NCBI RefSeq assembly: GCF_017068455.1
Contig: NZ_CP070608.1
Coordinates: 2,027,488 to 2,091,487, forward strand
Direction of reading: 5' to 3'
DNA length: 64,000 nucleotides
From: Fulvivirga lutea
Lineage (GTDB): Bacteria > Bacteroidota > Bacteroidia > Cytophagales > Cyclobacteriaceae
How positions within the stretch are numbered: position 1 is the stretch's first letter; each line of letters starts with the position of its first letter. A model generated the notes under the pieces. It was not told where the DNA came from. It saw only the letters and a program-made list of their open reading frames with translations, and ran no database searches. The position numbers were made by a program, and so were the translations under genes. Shown in pieces: positions 36,024-45,531 of the stretch.

Positions 36024-37244
36024 TTGAACCTGTCCTATTTCATAGCCCGAAGAATCACTCAGAATAAAGACAAGACATTTTCTTCTACCGTACATAAGAT
36101 TGCTGTGGCAAGTATTTCTGTAGGACTAGCAACAATGATAGTTTCTTTTCTGATATTAAAAGGCTTTCAAAATACAGTAACCGATAAAATTTACAGTTTC
36201 AGTTCACACCTACAGGTAACAAAATATACGTTGGACAATTCGTTTGAAGAATATCCTATATCCATTAATACACCATTGTATAATACTCCGGAGCTTTTTC
36301 CTTATGTAGATCATGTGCAGGAATTTAGCCACAAAGCAGGGTTAATAAAAACAGATGATGCCGTTACCGGAATGGTAATTAAAGGGGTGAGTGAGCGGTT
36401 TGATCAGGAACGGTTTAAACAAAACCTGAAATCGGGTAGGTTTATAGATTTTAGTGATCCCAGTTACTCTAAAGAAATTGTAATTAGTAAAAGCACGGCC
36501 AATAAGCTGGATATCAATTTAGGAGATGATATTATCGTTCATTTTTTTCAGAACCCGCCCAGATATAGAAAGTTGGATGTGGTGGGGATCTACGAAACTA
36601 ACCTGTCTGAGTATTATGATGATAAGTTTATGATTGGTGATATCCGCCTAATTAAAAAATTGAATGATTGGCCCGATAGTATAGCAGGTGGATTAGAAGT
36701 ATTTGTGAAGAACCCTGATCAGATGGATTATGTGGAAGAAGCTTTAAATGAAGCAGTTCCGCTGGATTTATGGGTGCAAAAGGTGAGCGATAAATATGTA
36801 CAGATATTTGAATGGCTTCATTTAATCAGTCGCCAGGTAAATATTTTTTTAGGGATAATCCTTTTTGTTGTTTGTGTGAATATGATATCCATTATTTTGA
36901 TTTTGATCATGGAGCGTACTCAGATGATTGGTTTGTTGAAAGCACTAGGAGGCACGAATGCTCTTATTCGTAGAATTTTTAGTCTTAATGGTGTGCAACT
37001 GGTAGCGAAGGGGCTTTTGATTGGTAATTTATTGGGTATTGGTATCTGTGTTATTCAGTACTATCTCAAAATATTTACCTTAAACCCCAAGGATTATTAT
37101 ATGAGCTACGTGCCTATAGGGTGGAATTGGGAAATAGTACTGGCACTTAATGTTTTAACACTTCTGGTAGTAACGGCAATTATTATCATTCCAACCATAC
37201 TTATTTCCAGAATAAGGCCAATAAAGAGCATAAAATTCGATTAA
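36024..37244 (+). CDS. FtsX-family permease, LolC/LolE-like
   Basis: A 406-aa inner-membrane protein. The N-terminus is typical of LolC/E (NLSYFIARRITQNKDKTFSSTVHKIAVASISVGLATM in parts), then a large periplasmic domain (about 60-265) and three C-terminal helices with RTQMIGLLKALGG. This suggests a lipoprotein-releasing permease, but no LolD ATPase is nearby. The start is TTG at 36024; translation from it gives the expected family N-terminus and no ATG fits. Confidence 0.88.
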   Translation: MNLSYFIARRITQNKDKTFSSTVHKIAVASISVGLATMIVSFLILKGFQNTVTDKIYSFSSHLQVTKYTLDNSFEEYPISINTPLYNTPELFPYVDHVQEFSHKAGLIKTDDAVTGMVIKGVSERFDQERFKQNLKSGRFIDFSDPSYSKEIVISKSTANKLDINLGDDIIVHFFQNPPRYRKLDVVGIYETNLSEYYDDKFMIGDIRLIKKLNDWPDSIAGGLEVFVKNPDQMDYVEEALNEAVPLDLWVQKVSDKYVQIFEWLHLISRQVNIFLGIILFVVCVNMISIILILIMERTQMIGLLKALGGTNALIRRIFSLNGVQLVAKGLLIGNLLGIGICVIQYYLKIFTLNPKDYYMSYVPIGWNWEIVLALNVLTLLVVTAIIIIPTILISRIRPIKSIKFD

Positions 37245-37299
37245 TATTGGTGTATCCACTTTTCGTTGCTTAACTTATATCTCTTAAATAAGCAAAAGA

Positions 37300-37713
37300 A
37301 TGGAACCAGTTAAAGAATACACCAATGGCGAAGTAACAATTGTTTGGAAGCCAAAAACTTGCATACATTCAGAAAAATGCTGGCGCGGATTGCCAGAGGT
37401 TTTTAAACCAAAAGAAAAACCCTGGATTGATGCGGAAGGAGCATCTACCGATGAAATTGTAAGTCAGGTGAAGAAATGCCCTTCAGGTGCATTGAGTTAT
37501 TACATGAACAACGAAGAAAACAAAAAAGAGATGAGTAAAATTGAAGTAACAGTTTTAGAAAACGGGCCTTTAATGGTATCCGGTGGATGTGAAATCACGC
37601 ATAAAGATGGCACTAAAGAAACGAAAGAAAAAGCAGCGTTTTGCAGATGCGGACACTCAGCGAATAAGCCTTTTTGCGATGGATCACATAAGGCCGAGGA
37701 TTTTAAAGGTTAG
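37300..37713 (+). CDS. Fer4_19 plus CDGSH iron-sulfur protein
   Basis: A 137-aa fusion of two small iron-sulfur modules. The N-terminal Fer4_19/DUF1271-like part (about 1-72) has Cys21, Cys27 (CIHSEKC) and a later CPSG. The C-terminal part (about 85-137) has the full CDGSH signature CRCGHSANKPFCDGSH with three Cys and one His ligand for a labile 2Fe-2S cluster. The probable role is redox or iron-sulfur sensing or transfer in the cytoplasm. It is tail-to-tail with the 94-aa gene, with a 4-bp stop overlap. Confidence 0.9.
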   Translation: MEPVKEYTNGEVTIVWKPKTCIHSEKCWRGLPEVFKPKEKPWIDAEGASTDEIVSQVKKCPSGALSYYMNNEENKKEMSKIEVTVLENGPLMVSGGCEITHKDGTKETKEKAAFCRCGHSANKPFCDGSHKAEDFKG

Positions 37714-37994
37714 CCCTTGTTCATAATAATTTCTTCTATTAATTGAAGAAAACCTTCTTCGCCATATCTGTTGAGATAAGCTTTTAATTGCTTTGTGTCG
37801 TAATCAGTCATCACAAAATGATTGATAAAGTAATCTATTTTGTCCTGCGTATTTTTCATCCTGCTTAACTCACCCTTATTGGTGGCAAGTATATATTCAA
37901 TTTTGGATTTATATGCCTTTTCACCCACAATCCCAAAGTCTAAAAGTTCGTCTAATTCTACATTCATCGTTACTTCATACATTTGACCCTTCAA
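37710..37994 (-). CDS. Hypothetical 94-aa protein
   Basis: A small, charged, mainly helical protein (KAYKSKIEYILATNKGELSRMKNTQDKIDYFINHF; TKQLKAYLNRYGEEGFLQLIEEIIMNKG, in parts) with no signal peptide or membrane segment. I do not recognise a family. It is retained because it fills the gap in sensible frame, is followed by a convergent real gene and has ordinary amino-acid composition. The 199 bp upstream contains no clear element. Confidence 0.6.
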   Translation of the reverse strand: MKGQMYEVTMNVELDELLDFGIVGEKAYKSKIEYILATNKGELSRMKNTQDKIDYFINHFVMTDYDTKQLKAYLNRYGEEGFLQLIEEIIMNKG

Positions 37995-38193
37995 TTGTAA
38001 TCAATTAAGTAGACTGGGTAAAGTGGGGATCTTTGGAAGAGAGTATTAAATACTAGTGGTTTTCAATCAATTTAATAGGTGATTTTACCTAATCGTAAAT
38101 TTGAAAAACGTTGATTTTAAGCTAATTGCGAACAAAAAGTGTAATTAGTAAAAACAGTAGGTGCTAGAATAAAAAAAATAAAATATTTTTTTA

Positions 38194-38943
38194 TTAAGAG
38201 GCCGAAGCCGGTATGTATTTTTTGAAGAAACTATCGATTTTCATTCGAATTACTCCAAAAAAAGCTTCTTTAAAAATGGAGCCAGACATTTTGGATTTTC
38301 CACGGGTTCTATCAGTAAACACAATTGGAACCTCGTTTAATTTGAACCCAAATTTCAATGCCGTAAACTTCATTTCTATTTGGAACGCATACCCAATGAA
38401 TTTAATATTATCCAAATCAATGGCTTCCAGTACTTGCCTTCTAAAGCAAACGAAACCAGCCGTGGTGTCATTTATAGGCATTCCGGTGATAAAACGTACG
38501 TAAATACTAGCGAAATACGACATTATCACTCTGCCCATAGGCCAATTCACAACATTAACACCTGAAATATATCGTGAGCCAATAGCTAAATCGTTGCCGT
38601 TTTTAGCACAAGAATCGTAAAGTCTGATTAAATCTTTGGGGTTGTGAGAAAAGTCGGCATCCATTTCAAAAATAAAATCGTAGCCTTTTTCAATGGCGAA
38701 CTTGAATCCCGTAATATAGGCTGTGCCTAACCCTAATTTGCCCGAACGCTCAATCAGGTGAAGTGTAGTTTCACCCAAATTAGTTTGTTGCAGTTCCTTA
38801 ACAATATTACCTGTACCATCAGGTGAACCATCATCCACTATCAAAATATCAAAAGCTTTCGGTAGTGAAACGACTGCATCAATGATTAGACGTATATTGT
38901 CTTTCTCATTATAGGTAGGTATAATTACTAGGCTGTCGTTCAA
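38194..38943 (-). CDS. Family 2 glycosyltransferase, polyprenol-phosphate mannose synthase-like
   Basis: A 249-aa GT-A glycosyltransferase resembling DPM1-type enzymes. It has VIIPTYNEKDNIRLIIDAV, LIVDDGSPDGTG, the metal-binding EMDADFSHNP (DxD), NDTTAGFVCFRRQVLEAID and DRTRGKSKMS. It most likely transfers mannose or another sugar from a GDP/UDP donor to undecaprenyl- or polyprenyl-phosphate at the inner face of the membrane. No C-terminal membrane anchor is present. Monocistronic. Confidence 0.92.
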   Translation of the reverse strand: MNDSLVIIPTYNEKDNIRLIIDAVVSLPKAFDILIVDDGSPDGTGNIVKELQQTNLGETTLHLIERSGKLGLGTAYITGFKFAIEKGYDFIFEMDADFSHNPKDLIRLYDSCAKNGNDLAIGSRYISGVNVVNWPMGRVIMSYFASIYVRFITGMPINDTTAGFVCFRRQVLEAIDLDNIKFIGYAFQIEMKFTALKFGFKLNEVPIVFTDRTRGKSKMSGSIFKEAFFGVIRMKIDSFFKKYIPASAS

Positions 38944-39065
38944 GTTTTGTAGTTGCTATGAATCTCAAAAATAGTAAATCCAAACCAATCTTATTTTATA
39001 AGATTTGAATTTCTAATCATTATACTATTTTTACCCCTCTTTTGTTTTACTAAAATTCATGGATT

Positions 39066-39569
39066 TTGAATAAATGTATTTTTCTTGACCGAGACGGTGT
39101 TTTAAATAAGGATTTTGTTGATTATGTGTATTCTGAGGATAAGTTATTTATCCTTCCTGGGGTGGAGGATTCACTAAAGTCACTAAAAAATGCAGGATAC
39201 TTGATTATAGTAATCACCAACCAATCAGGAATTACGAAAGGAATTTATTCAGAAGAAGATATGCATAAGGTGCACGACATTATGCAACAAAAGTGGGATA
39301 ACGCCATCGATGATTTTTACTTTGCTCCTGGCCATCCAAGTTTTTCAGAAACCTTGTCGCGCAAGCCAGGTTCGTTAATGTTTGAAAGAGCCATTGCGAA
39401 GTACAACATCGATACAAAACTATCTTGGATGATAGGTGATAAAGACAGAGATTTGATTCCAGCCAAAAAACTAGGGATTAAAACTATCCAGGTAGATCAT
39501 TCAGACAGCATCAACGCTGATTATAAGGTAAAAGATCTACCTGATGCGGTAGAAGTTATTTTCGGTTAA
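39066..39569 (+). CDS. HAD-IIIA phosphatase, GmhB-like
   Basis: A 167-aa HAD-superfamily phosphatase with FLDRDGVLN (nucleophile Asp and general acid Asp), VITNQSG and a C-terminal MIGDKDRDLIPAKKLG metal-binding motif. It resembles heptose-bisphosphate or histidinol phosphatases. The zinc-binding Cys/His cluster of classical GmhB is absent (the region reads FYFAPGHPSFSETLSRKPG), so it belongs to the cysteine-free subgroup. The start is TTG at 39066. It converges on the arginine decarboxylase gene, with a 4-bp overlap of stops. Confidence 0.88.
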   Translation: MNKCIFLDRDGVLNKDFVDYVYSEDKLFILPGVEDSLKSLKNAGYLIIVITNQSGITKGIYSEEDMHKVHDIMQQKWDNAIDDFYFAPGHPSFSETLSRKPGSLMFERAIAKYNIDTKLSWMIGDKDRDLIPAKKLGIKTIQVDHSDSINADYKVKDLPDAVEVIFG

Positions 39570-40960
39570 TAGCCAAGCGTTTTAAGCATTGAATCGCTGG
39601 TTTGCTCATCGGCAAATAGCTTAGTTGTAACCTTACCGTTTTTATCCTTATCAATTAAAACATGCTTAGGTGCGGGTATTAAACAATGTTGTATACCCCC
39701 ATAGCCACCTAGCGACTCTTGATAAGCCCCAGTATGGAAAAATCCAATATACAATGGGTCTGTCTCATTAGACTCTAACATTGGCAAGAATACCTCACTG
39801 GTATGTGCCTCAGAGTTATAATAGTCCATACTATCACATGTTAAACCACCTATATTCACCTTATGATACATATTATCCCATTTATTCAATGGCAACATGA
39901 TGTATTTTTGGTTCAGACCCCATGCATCAGGTAAATGAGTGATGAAAGAACCATCAATCATATACCACAACTCTTTGTCATTTTGCAGCTTTTCATTCAT
40001 GATGGAGTATAGCACTGCACCACTTTCGCCAACGGTAAAGCTTCCAAATTCAGTAAAAATGTTTGGTACTGGAACATTATTCTTGCCGCAAATCCACTTA
40101 ATATTTTCTACAATCTGCTCGATCATGTACTTGTAGTCATATTCAAAGTGCAATGAAGTTTTGATAGGAAAGCCACCACCAATATCAATAGTATCTAACT
40201 CGGGGCAGTCCTTTTTAAGTTCACAATACTTGAAAATAAATCGGCTTAGTTCACTCCAGTAGTAGGCGGTATCCTTAATGCCTGTATTAATAAAAAAGTG
40301 AAGCATTTTAAGTTTAGCCTTTTTGCTTGGCTTAATCTGATCTTTATACAGATGGTTGATATCACCATATCGGATTCCTAACCGAGAAGTATAGAACTCA
40401 AAATTTGGTTCTTCATCTGCAGCCACACGAATACCAACATGATATTCACCATTCACATGCTCTTCATAGTGACTGAGTTCCGTCAGGTTATCAAGCACCG
40501 GAATGCAGTTTTTAAAACCATCATTCAATAGGCCTGAAATGTATTCACGGTAAAGTGGCCTTTTAAAACCATTGCAAACGATGTATGTGTTTTTATTGAT
40601 CTTTCCCTTCTCATGTAGTTTTCTAACAATGGGAATATCATAAGATGATGAAGTCTCAATATGAATATCATTATTTAAAGCTTCTTCAAGAATAAAGTTG
40701 AAATGCGATGATTTGGTGCAATAACAATAGGTGTATGAGCCTTCATATTTATGTTTTTCGAAAGCATCGGCAAACAACTTTTTAGCATACCTGATGTTTT
40801 CGCCAATTTTTGGCAAATAAGTTAATTTAAGAGGCGTTCCATATTTTTTAATGATGTCCATCAAAGGCACATCATGAAAATGTAGTTCATCATTAATAAC
40901 CTGGAATTCCTTCTGAGGAAAGTAAAATGTTTGTTCTATTAAATCAACGTATTTCTTCAT
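39566..40960 (-). CDS. speA: Biosynthetic arginine decarboxylase (PLP, alanine-racemase fold)
   Basis: A 464-aa PLP enzyme of the group IV decarboxylase fold that makes agmatine from arginine. The N-terminal barrel has YTYCYCTKSSHFNFIL (PLP Lys), a central IDIGGGFPI glycine loop and IFTEFGSF. The C-terminal domain has GLTCDSMDYYN (catalytic Cys region) and YIGFFHTGAYQESLGGYGG. The chosen start is M14 of the longest frame (40960), giving MKKYVDLIEQTFYFPQ; 40999 would add 13 unsupported residues. It is divergent from the arginase/ctlX/DHS-like gene set, with a 111-bp shared control region. Confidence 0.9.
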   Translation of the reverse strand: MKKYVDLIEQTFYFPQKEFQVINDELHFHDVPLMDIIKKYGTPLKLTYLPKIGENIRYAKKLFADAFEKHKYEGSYTYCYCTKSSHFNFILEEALNNDIHIETSSSYDIPIVRKLHEKGKINKNTYIVCNGFKRPLYREYISGLLNDGFKNCIPVLDNLTELSHYEEHVNGEYHVGIRVAADEEPNFEFYTSRLGIRYGDINHLYKDQIKPSKKAKLKMLHFFINTGIKDTAYYWSELSRFIFKYCELKKDCPELDTIDIGGGFPIKTSLHFEYDYKYMIEQIVENIKWICGKNNVPVPNIFTEFGSFTVGESGAVLYSIMNEKLQNDKELWYMIDGSFITHLPDAWGLNQKYIMLPLNKWDNMYHKVNIGGLTCDSMDYYNSEAHTSEVFLPMLESNETDPLYIGFFHTGAYQESLGGYGGIQHCLIPAPKHVLIDKDKNGKVTTKLFADEQTSDSMLKTLGY

Positions 40961-41071
40961 GCATCTGGTGCTTTTCTGTCTTTTAACATTACCATGCAAT
41001 ATTGGTATAAATTAGCAATCTTTGCAAAGCCAAATTTCTTGAGGCTACTGATAAGTTAATAAAAAACAATT

Positions 41072-42034
41072 ATGGAAAAGAATATTTCCGAAGATAGGAT
41101 ACGAATCATACAGGTGAAATCAGAAATTGCAGCAGGTACAAGAGGAGCCAGTTTAGGTATAGATGCCCTTAAAATAGCAAGCTTAGACCTTAACTCTGAT
41201 TATTTCACAAGATTTGATGAAGAAGAAGTTGAGACGGTTAACGAAATTCTTTTTGATGGTTTTGAGCATCCACATGCTAAGTTTATTGATGGCGTCTATA
41301 CGATGGAGTCAAGGGTTTCTGAAATGGTGAAAAAGGTGCTGGATGAAGATAATTTTCCATTAGTACTTGCTGGCGATCATTCCACTGCGGCCGGCACAAT
41401 CATGGGCATTAAAAATCACTATAAAAACAAACGACTTGGTGTAATCTGGATTGATGCACATGCCGATTTACATACACCTTACACTACCCCTTCAGGTAAT
41501 ATGCACGGTATGCCGTTAGCTATGGTTGGTTCTTTAGATAATATGGATTGTCGAATCAACAACCCAAAAAAGGAAACTGTTGAATTGTGGGAAAAAATAA
41601 AAAATATCGGTTTCAAAGGCCCGAAAATTGACCTTTCTGACATTGTATTCATTTCAGCCCGCGACCTGGAAGAACCAGAACAGTTCTTGCTGAATAAATA
41701 CTCAATTAAAAACTTCACTACTGATGAGGTTAGAAAGCTTGGCGCCAAAGAAGTGGCCAAACAAGCATTAGACCGTCTTGATAACTGCGACATTATTTAC
41801 GTTTCTTTTGATGTTGATAGTATGGACTCAGAGATTTCTGTTGGTACCGGTACACCAGTAAAAAATGGATTAACTGCAGAAGAGGCTAAAATTTTGAATT
41901 GCGAGTTAGTAAAATCTCCAAAGTTAGTAGGCTGGGAGATGGTGGAAGTAAATCCAACATTGGATACTGAAAACAAAATGGCAGAAACTGCTTTTGAAAT
42001 ATTGGAAGAAACTACCAATAGCATGCTTGGTTAA
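41072..42034 (+). CDS. Arginase/agmatinase-family ureohydrolase
   Basis: A 320-aa manganese ureohydrolase. The metal-ligand motifs are complete: LAGDHSTAAG, WIDAHADLHTP and SFDVDSMD. The substrate loop SGNMHGMPLA and the TGTPVKNGLTAEEA segment are present. It hydrolyses arginine (to ornithine and urea) or agmatine (to putrescine and urea); the two cannot be told apart here. Being beside arginine decarboxylase favours a polyamine role, while ctlX next to it favours arginine-to-ornithine metabolism. It is 3 bp before ctlX. Confidence 0.9.
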   Translation: MEKNISEDRIRIIQVKSEIAAGTRGASLGIDALKIASLDLNSDYFTRFDEEEVETVNEILFDGFEHPHAKFIDGVYTMESRVSEMVKKVLDEDNFPLVLAGDHSTAAGTIMGIKNHYKNKRLGVIWIDAHADLHTPYTTPSGNMHGMPLAMVGSLDNMDCRINNPKKETVELWEKIKNIGFKGPKIDLSDIVFISARDLEEPEQFLLNKYSIKNFTTDEVRKLGAKEVAKQALDRLDNCDIIYVSFDVDSMDSEISVGTGTPVKNGLTAEEAKILNCELVKSPKLVGWEMVEVNPTLDTENKMAETAFEILEETTNSMLG

Positions 42035-42037
42035 GCA

Positions 42038-42976
42038 ATGGCCAAACAAATAACGGATACCATATTAATGATTCGTCCGGCACGTTTTAGAATGAACGAG
42101 CAGACAGCATTAAATAATTACTACCAGCGAGCCATAGAGAATTTAACTGCTGAGCAAATTCAGGAGCAAGCTCTGGGTGAGTTTGATTCATTTGTTGAAA
42201 AACTAAGATCTCATTTAGTTGAAGTGATTGTTGTTGAAGATACACTTTCACCTGATACACCAGATTCTATTTTTCCCAATAACTGGATATCATTTCATGA
42301 AGATGGGAGAGTAGGTATATATCCGATGTATGCCGAGAATAGGAGACAAGAAAGGCGTTCAGATATCATTGAGAAAATCAGGGAGACCCACAATGTGAAA
42401 GCTCTTGTAGATTTCACGGAGTTTGAAAGCTCAAATCAATTTCTGGAAGGTACAGGAAGTATGATTTTAGATAGAGTGAATAAACTATCATACGCTGCTT
42501 TATCTGAACGAACGAACAGCAAGCCGCTAGAGGATTTTTGCAAGGCCTTTGGTTATGAAGCAGTAACTTTTGTGGCAAATCAGACCGTTGATAATCAACG
42601 AAAACCAATTTATCACACAAATGTGATGATGTGTGTAGCAGAGGATTTTTGTATTATCTGCCTAGAGTCAATTGACAATGTAGAAGAAAAGCAGCAGGTT
42701 GTTTCCAAGTTAAAAGAGACCAATAAAGAAATTATTGAGATTACTGAAGGTCAAAAGCTGCATTTTGCAGGCAATATGCTTCAAGTTAGAAATAGAGAAG
42801 GCAAACCTTTCTTAATTATGAGTCAGGCAGCTTATCGATCATTAGAACCATCTCAAATAAAGCACATTGAAAAGTACTGCTCAATACTATACAGTTCACT
42901 TGATACCATTGAAGCACTAGGTGGGGGCAGTGCTCGCTGTATGATGGCAGAAATATTTTTGCCCAAAAGATTATAG
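42038..42976 (+). CDS. ctlX: Citrulline hydrolase CtlX-like amidinotransferase-fold protein
   Basis: A 312-aa enzyme of the amidinotransferase/guanidino-modifying superfamily. It has MIRPARFRMNEQTALNNYYQ near the N-terminus, DSIFPNNWISFHEDG, FLEGTGSMILDR, and a catalytic Cys near the end in GGGSARCMMAEIFLPK. The family designation CtlX comes from Francisella, where it uses citrulline to give ornithine. In Bacteroidota it is typically beside arginase. It is 3 bp after the ureohydrolase, with about 34 bp to the DHS-like gene. Confidence 0.88.
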   Translation: MAKQITDTILMIRPARFRMNEQTALNNYYQRAIENLTAEQIQEQALGEFDSFVEKLRSHLVEVIVVEDTLSPDTPDSIFPNNWISFHEDGRVGIYPMYAENRRQERRSDIIEKIRETHNVKALVDFTEFESSNQFLEGTGSMILDRVNKLSYAALSERTNSKPLEDFCKAFGYEAVTFVANQTVDNQRKPIYHTNVMMCVAEDFCIICLESIDNVEEKQQVVSKLKETNKEIIEITEGQKLHFAGNMLQVRNREGKPFLIMSQAAYRSLEPSQIKHIEKYCSILYSSLDTIEALGGGSARCMMAEIFLPKRL

Positions 42977-43010
42977 TGTAACTTTGAAATTCAATTAAAA
43001 AGACATTATC

Positions 43011-43985
43011 ATGGCAACAAGTCCTATATCAAACTTTATTGACAATAACTATTTACATTTTAATGCTGCTGCTTTAGTTGATGCTGCAAAAGGATATAAA
43101 AAGCATCTTGAAGAAGATAAGAAAATGCTTATCTCGCTTGCCGGAGCAATGAGTACCGGTGAACTAGGCAAGTCATTGGCTGAAATGATCAGGCAGGATA
43201 AAGTACATATTATTTCATGCACAGGAGCCAACCTGGAGGAAGATGTAATGAATTTAGTTGCGCATTCACATTATAGAAGGGTTCCCAATTACCGCGATTT
43301 AACTCCACAGGAAGAGTGGGATTTGTTAGAAAAAGGATTAAACAGAGTAACAGATACGTGCATCCCGGAAGAAGAAGCTTTCAGAAGAATACAAAAACAT
43401 ATTTTCAAAATTTGGAAAGATGCTGAAGATAATGGTGAGAGACTATTTCCACACGAATTCCTGTTCAGACTACTAAATTCAGGCATTATGGAACAATACT
43501 ACGAGATTGATCCTAAAAATAGCTGGATGGTTGAAGCTGCCAAGAAGAACCTACCAATGGTAGTTCCAGGCTGGGAAGATTCTACACTGGGAAATATTTT
43601 CGCTTCCTACTGCATTAAAGGCGAGCTGAAGGCCTCAACCATGAAATCTGGTATTGAATATATGATGTGGTTGGCCGATTGGTACACAGATAATGCTGAA
43701 GATAAAGGAATAGGATTCTTCCAAATTGGCGGAGGTATTGCTGGAGACTTTCCTATTTGCGTGGTTCCAATGTTGTATCAGGACATGGAAAGAGAAGATA
43801 CCCCATTTTGGAGTTATTTCTGTCAGATTTCTGATTCTACCACTAGTTACGGTAGCTATTCAGGAGCTGTACCAAACGAGAAAATTACCTGGGGCAAGCT
43901 AGATATTAATACACCTAAATACATTGTGGAGTCAGATGCGACTATTGTTGCACCACTCATTTTTGGATACGTTTTGGGCTGGTAA
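43011..43985 (+). CDS. Deoxyhypusine synthase-like protein
   Basis: A 324-aa NAD-dependent aminobutyltransferase-like protein. Family features are LAGAMSTGELGKSLAEMI, CTGANLEEDVMNLVAHSHY, RVTDTCIPEEEAFRRI, FQIGGGIAGDFPI and NEKITWGKLD, in which the Lys aligns with the catalytic lysine of eukaryotic deoxyhypusine synthase. Bacteria lack eIF5A, so the product is not deoxyhypusine on a protein; formation of homospermidine or a related polyamine is more plausible. It is cotranscribed with the upstream genes and its stop is one base before the next ATG. Confidence 0.88.
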   Translation: MATSPISNFIDNNYLHFNAAALVDAAKGYKKHLEEDKKMLISLAGAMSTGELGKSLAEMIRQDKVHIISCTGANLEEDVMNLVAHSHYRRVPNYRDLTPQEEWDLLEKGLNRVTDTCIPEEEAFRRIQKHIFKIWKDAEDNGERLFPHEFLFRLLNSGIMEQYYEIDPKNSWMVEAAKKNLPMVVPGWEDSTLGNIFASYCIKGELKASTMKSGIEYMMWLADWYTDNAEDKGIGFFQIGGGIAGDFPICVVPMLYQDMEREDTPFWSYFCQISDSTTSYGSYSGAVPNEKITWGKLDINTPKYIVESDATIVAPLIFGYVLGW

Positions 43986-43986
43986 T

Positions 43987-45531
43987 ATGGAAGCTAAAAC
44001 ACAAGACAATTCTACCTATCTACTCAAGATTCGAAACATAGTTTTAGACGACTATGAAAGGATTGTTGAGGTCATGCACAAGAGCTACCCCACCATGCGC
44101 GATGATTTATGGGAAAAGAAAAACATCAAGAAGCTACTTGATATTTTTCCTGAGGGTCAGATATGTGTGGAGGATAATGGTGTGCTTGTAGCTTTTGCTC
44201 TTTCAATCATTGTTGATTATAAAAAGTTTGGAGACAATCACACGTACGACCAAATCATTGGTGGCAAAGCAGCCTCTTTTAAGACACATGACGATGAAGG
44301 GGATGTGTTGTATGGTATAGATGTGTGTGTTGATACAGATTACCGAGGCCTAAGACTGGGTAGACGTTTATATGACGCTCGAAAGGAATTGTGCGAGAAT
44401 CTGAACCTTAAATCAATAATAGCAGGTGGAAGAATGCCTAATTATCATAAGCATAGTGAGGAGCTAACACCCAGACAGTACATACAAAAAGTGAGGGACA
44501 AGGAAATTTATGATCCTGTGCTTTACTTTCAGATGAGCAATGATTTTCACGTAAAAAAGGTATTAAAGAGATACCTGCCAGATGATAAGGAAAGTGCACA
44601 GAATGCCGTACTCATTGAGTGGAATAATATTTACTATCAGGATAGCATTGACATCGGATCAGGAAGGTCTCATGCCAGAATTGGTGTAGTTCAATGGCAG
44701 TTGCGTGCGGTTAGAAACTTAGAGTCATTTTTTGATAATGTTGAATTCTTTGTGGATGCCGTAAGTGGTTATAAAGCAGATTTTGTGCTTTTTCCAGAGC
44801 TATTTAATGCGCCTTTAATGGCTGAATTTAATGAGGATAATGCCGCTACCGCTATCAGAAATCTAGCTGGTTATACAGATCAGATAAGAGATAAAATGCT
44901 TCAATTTGCTTTGGAGTACAATATCAACATTATAGCGGGCAGTATGCCTGTGTATGAGGACGATAAGCTTTACAACGTGGCTTATTTGCTCCGAAGGGAT
45001 GGAACATGGGAAGTACAACCAAAAATACATGTAACGCCAGCTGAACGTTCCGATTGGGGAATGACCGGGGGCAATAAAATCAAGGCTTTTGATACTGATG
45101 CAGGTAAAATAGGTATCCTAATTTGCTATGATGCAGAATTCCCTGAGTTGAGCAGGATCTTGGCCGATCAAGGTATGCAAATATTATTTGTGCCATTTGC
45201 CACCGACATGCAGAATGGGTATTTAAGAGTTCGATTGTGCTCGCAAGCAAGGGCCATTGAAAATGAATGCTATGTAGCTATATCTGGTAGTGTGGGTAAT
45301 TTGCCTAAAGTAGTGAATATGGATATTCAGTTTGGTCAATCAGCGGTTTTTTCACCTTCTGACTTTGCCTTTCCATCCAATGCAACAGTTGCTGAAGGCA
45401 CACCCAATACAGAAAATACCATTATCTGCGATGTTGATTTGAATGATCTTAAACATTTGAATATGCATGGTAGTGTAAGAAACCTAAACGATAGACGAAA
45501 AGACCTCTATGAGGTGAAATTGAAAAAATAA
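43987..45531 (+). CDS. GNAT acetyltransferase-carbon-nitrogen hydrolase fusion
   Basis: A 514-aa two-domain protein. The N-terminal GNAT domain (about 10-200) has an acetyl-CoA loop around DTDYRGLRLGRRLYDARK. The C-terminal nitrilase-superfamily amidase (about 220-505) has the Glu-Lys-Cys triad in VLFPELF, QPKIHVTPAE and LICYDAEFPE. The nitrilase part is close to N-carbamoylputrescine amidase-type enzymes. Fusion of the two suggests acylation and deacylation, or sensing, of a polyamine or amino compound; the substrate is unproven. ATG 43987 is preferred over an upstream in-frame start at 43924 that lies inside the DHS-like gene. Confidence 0.88.
   Translation: MEAKTQDNSTYLLKIRNIVLDDYERIVEVMHKSYPTMRDDLWEKKNIKKLLDIFPEGQICVEDNGVLVAFALSIIVDYKKFGDNHTYDQIIGGKAASFKTHDDEGDVLYGIDVCVDTDYRGLRLGRRLYDARKELCENLNLKSIIAGGRMPNYHKHSEELTPRQYIQKVRDKEIYDPVLYFQMSNDFHVKKVLKRYLPDDKESAQNAVLIEWNNIYYQDSIDIGSGRSHARIGVVQWQLRAVRNLESFFDNVEFFVDAVSGYKADFVLFPELFNAPLMAEFNEDNAATAIRNLAGYTDQIRDKMLQFALEYNINIIAGSMPVYEDDKLYNVAYLLRRDGTWEVQPKIHVTPAERSDWGMTGGNKIKAFDTDAGKIGILICYDAEFPELSRILADQGMQILFVPFATDMQNGYLRVRLCSQARAIENECYVAISGSVGNLPKVVNMDIQFGQSAVFSPSDFAFPSNATVAEGTPNTENTIICDVDLNDLKHLNMHGSVRNLNDRRKDLYEVKLKK

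Noticed and set aside
38165-38193. A/T-only hairpin (AATAAAAAAA...TTTTTTTATT) after the glycosyltransferase stop
   Set aside because: A stem made solely of A:T pairs is weak and expected by chance in this AT-rich DNA, so it was not called a terminator.
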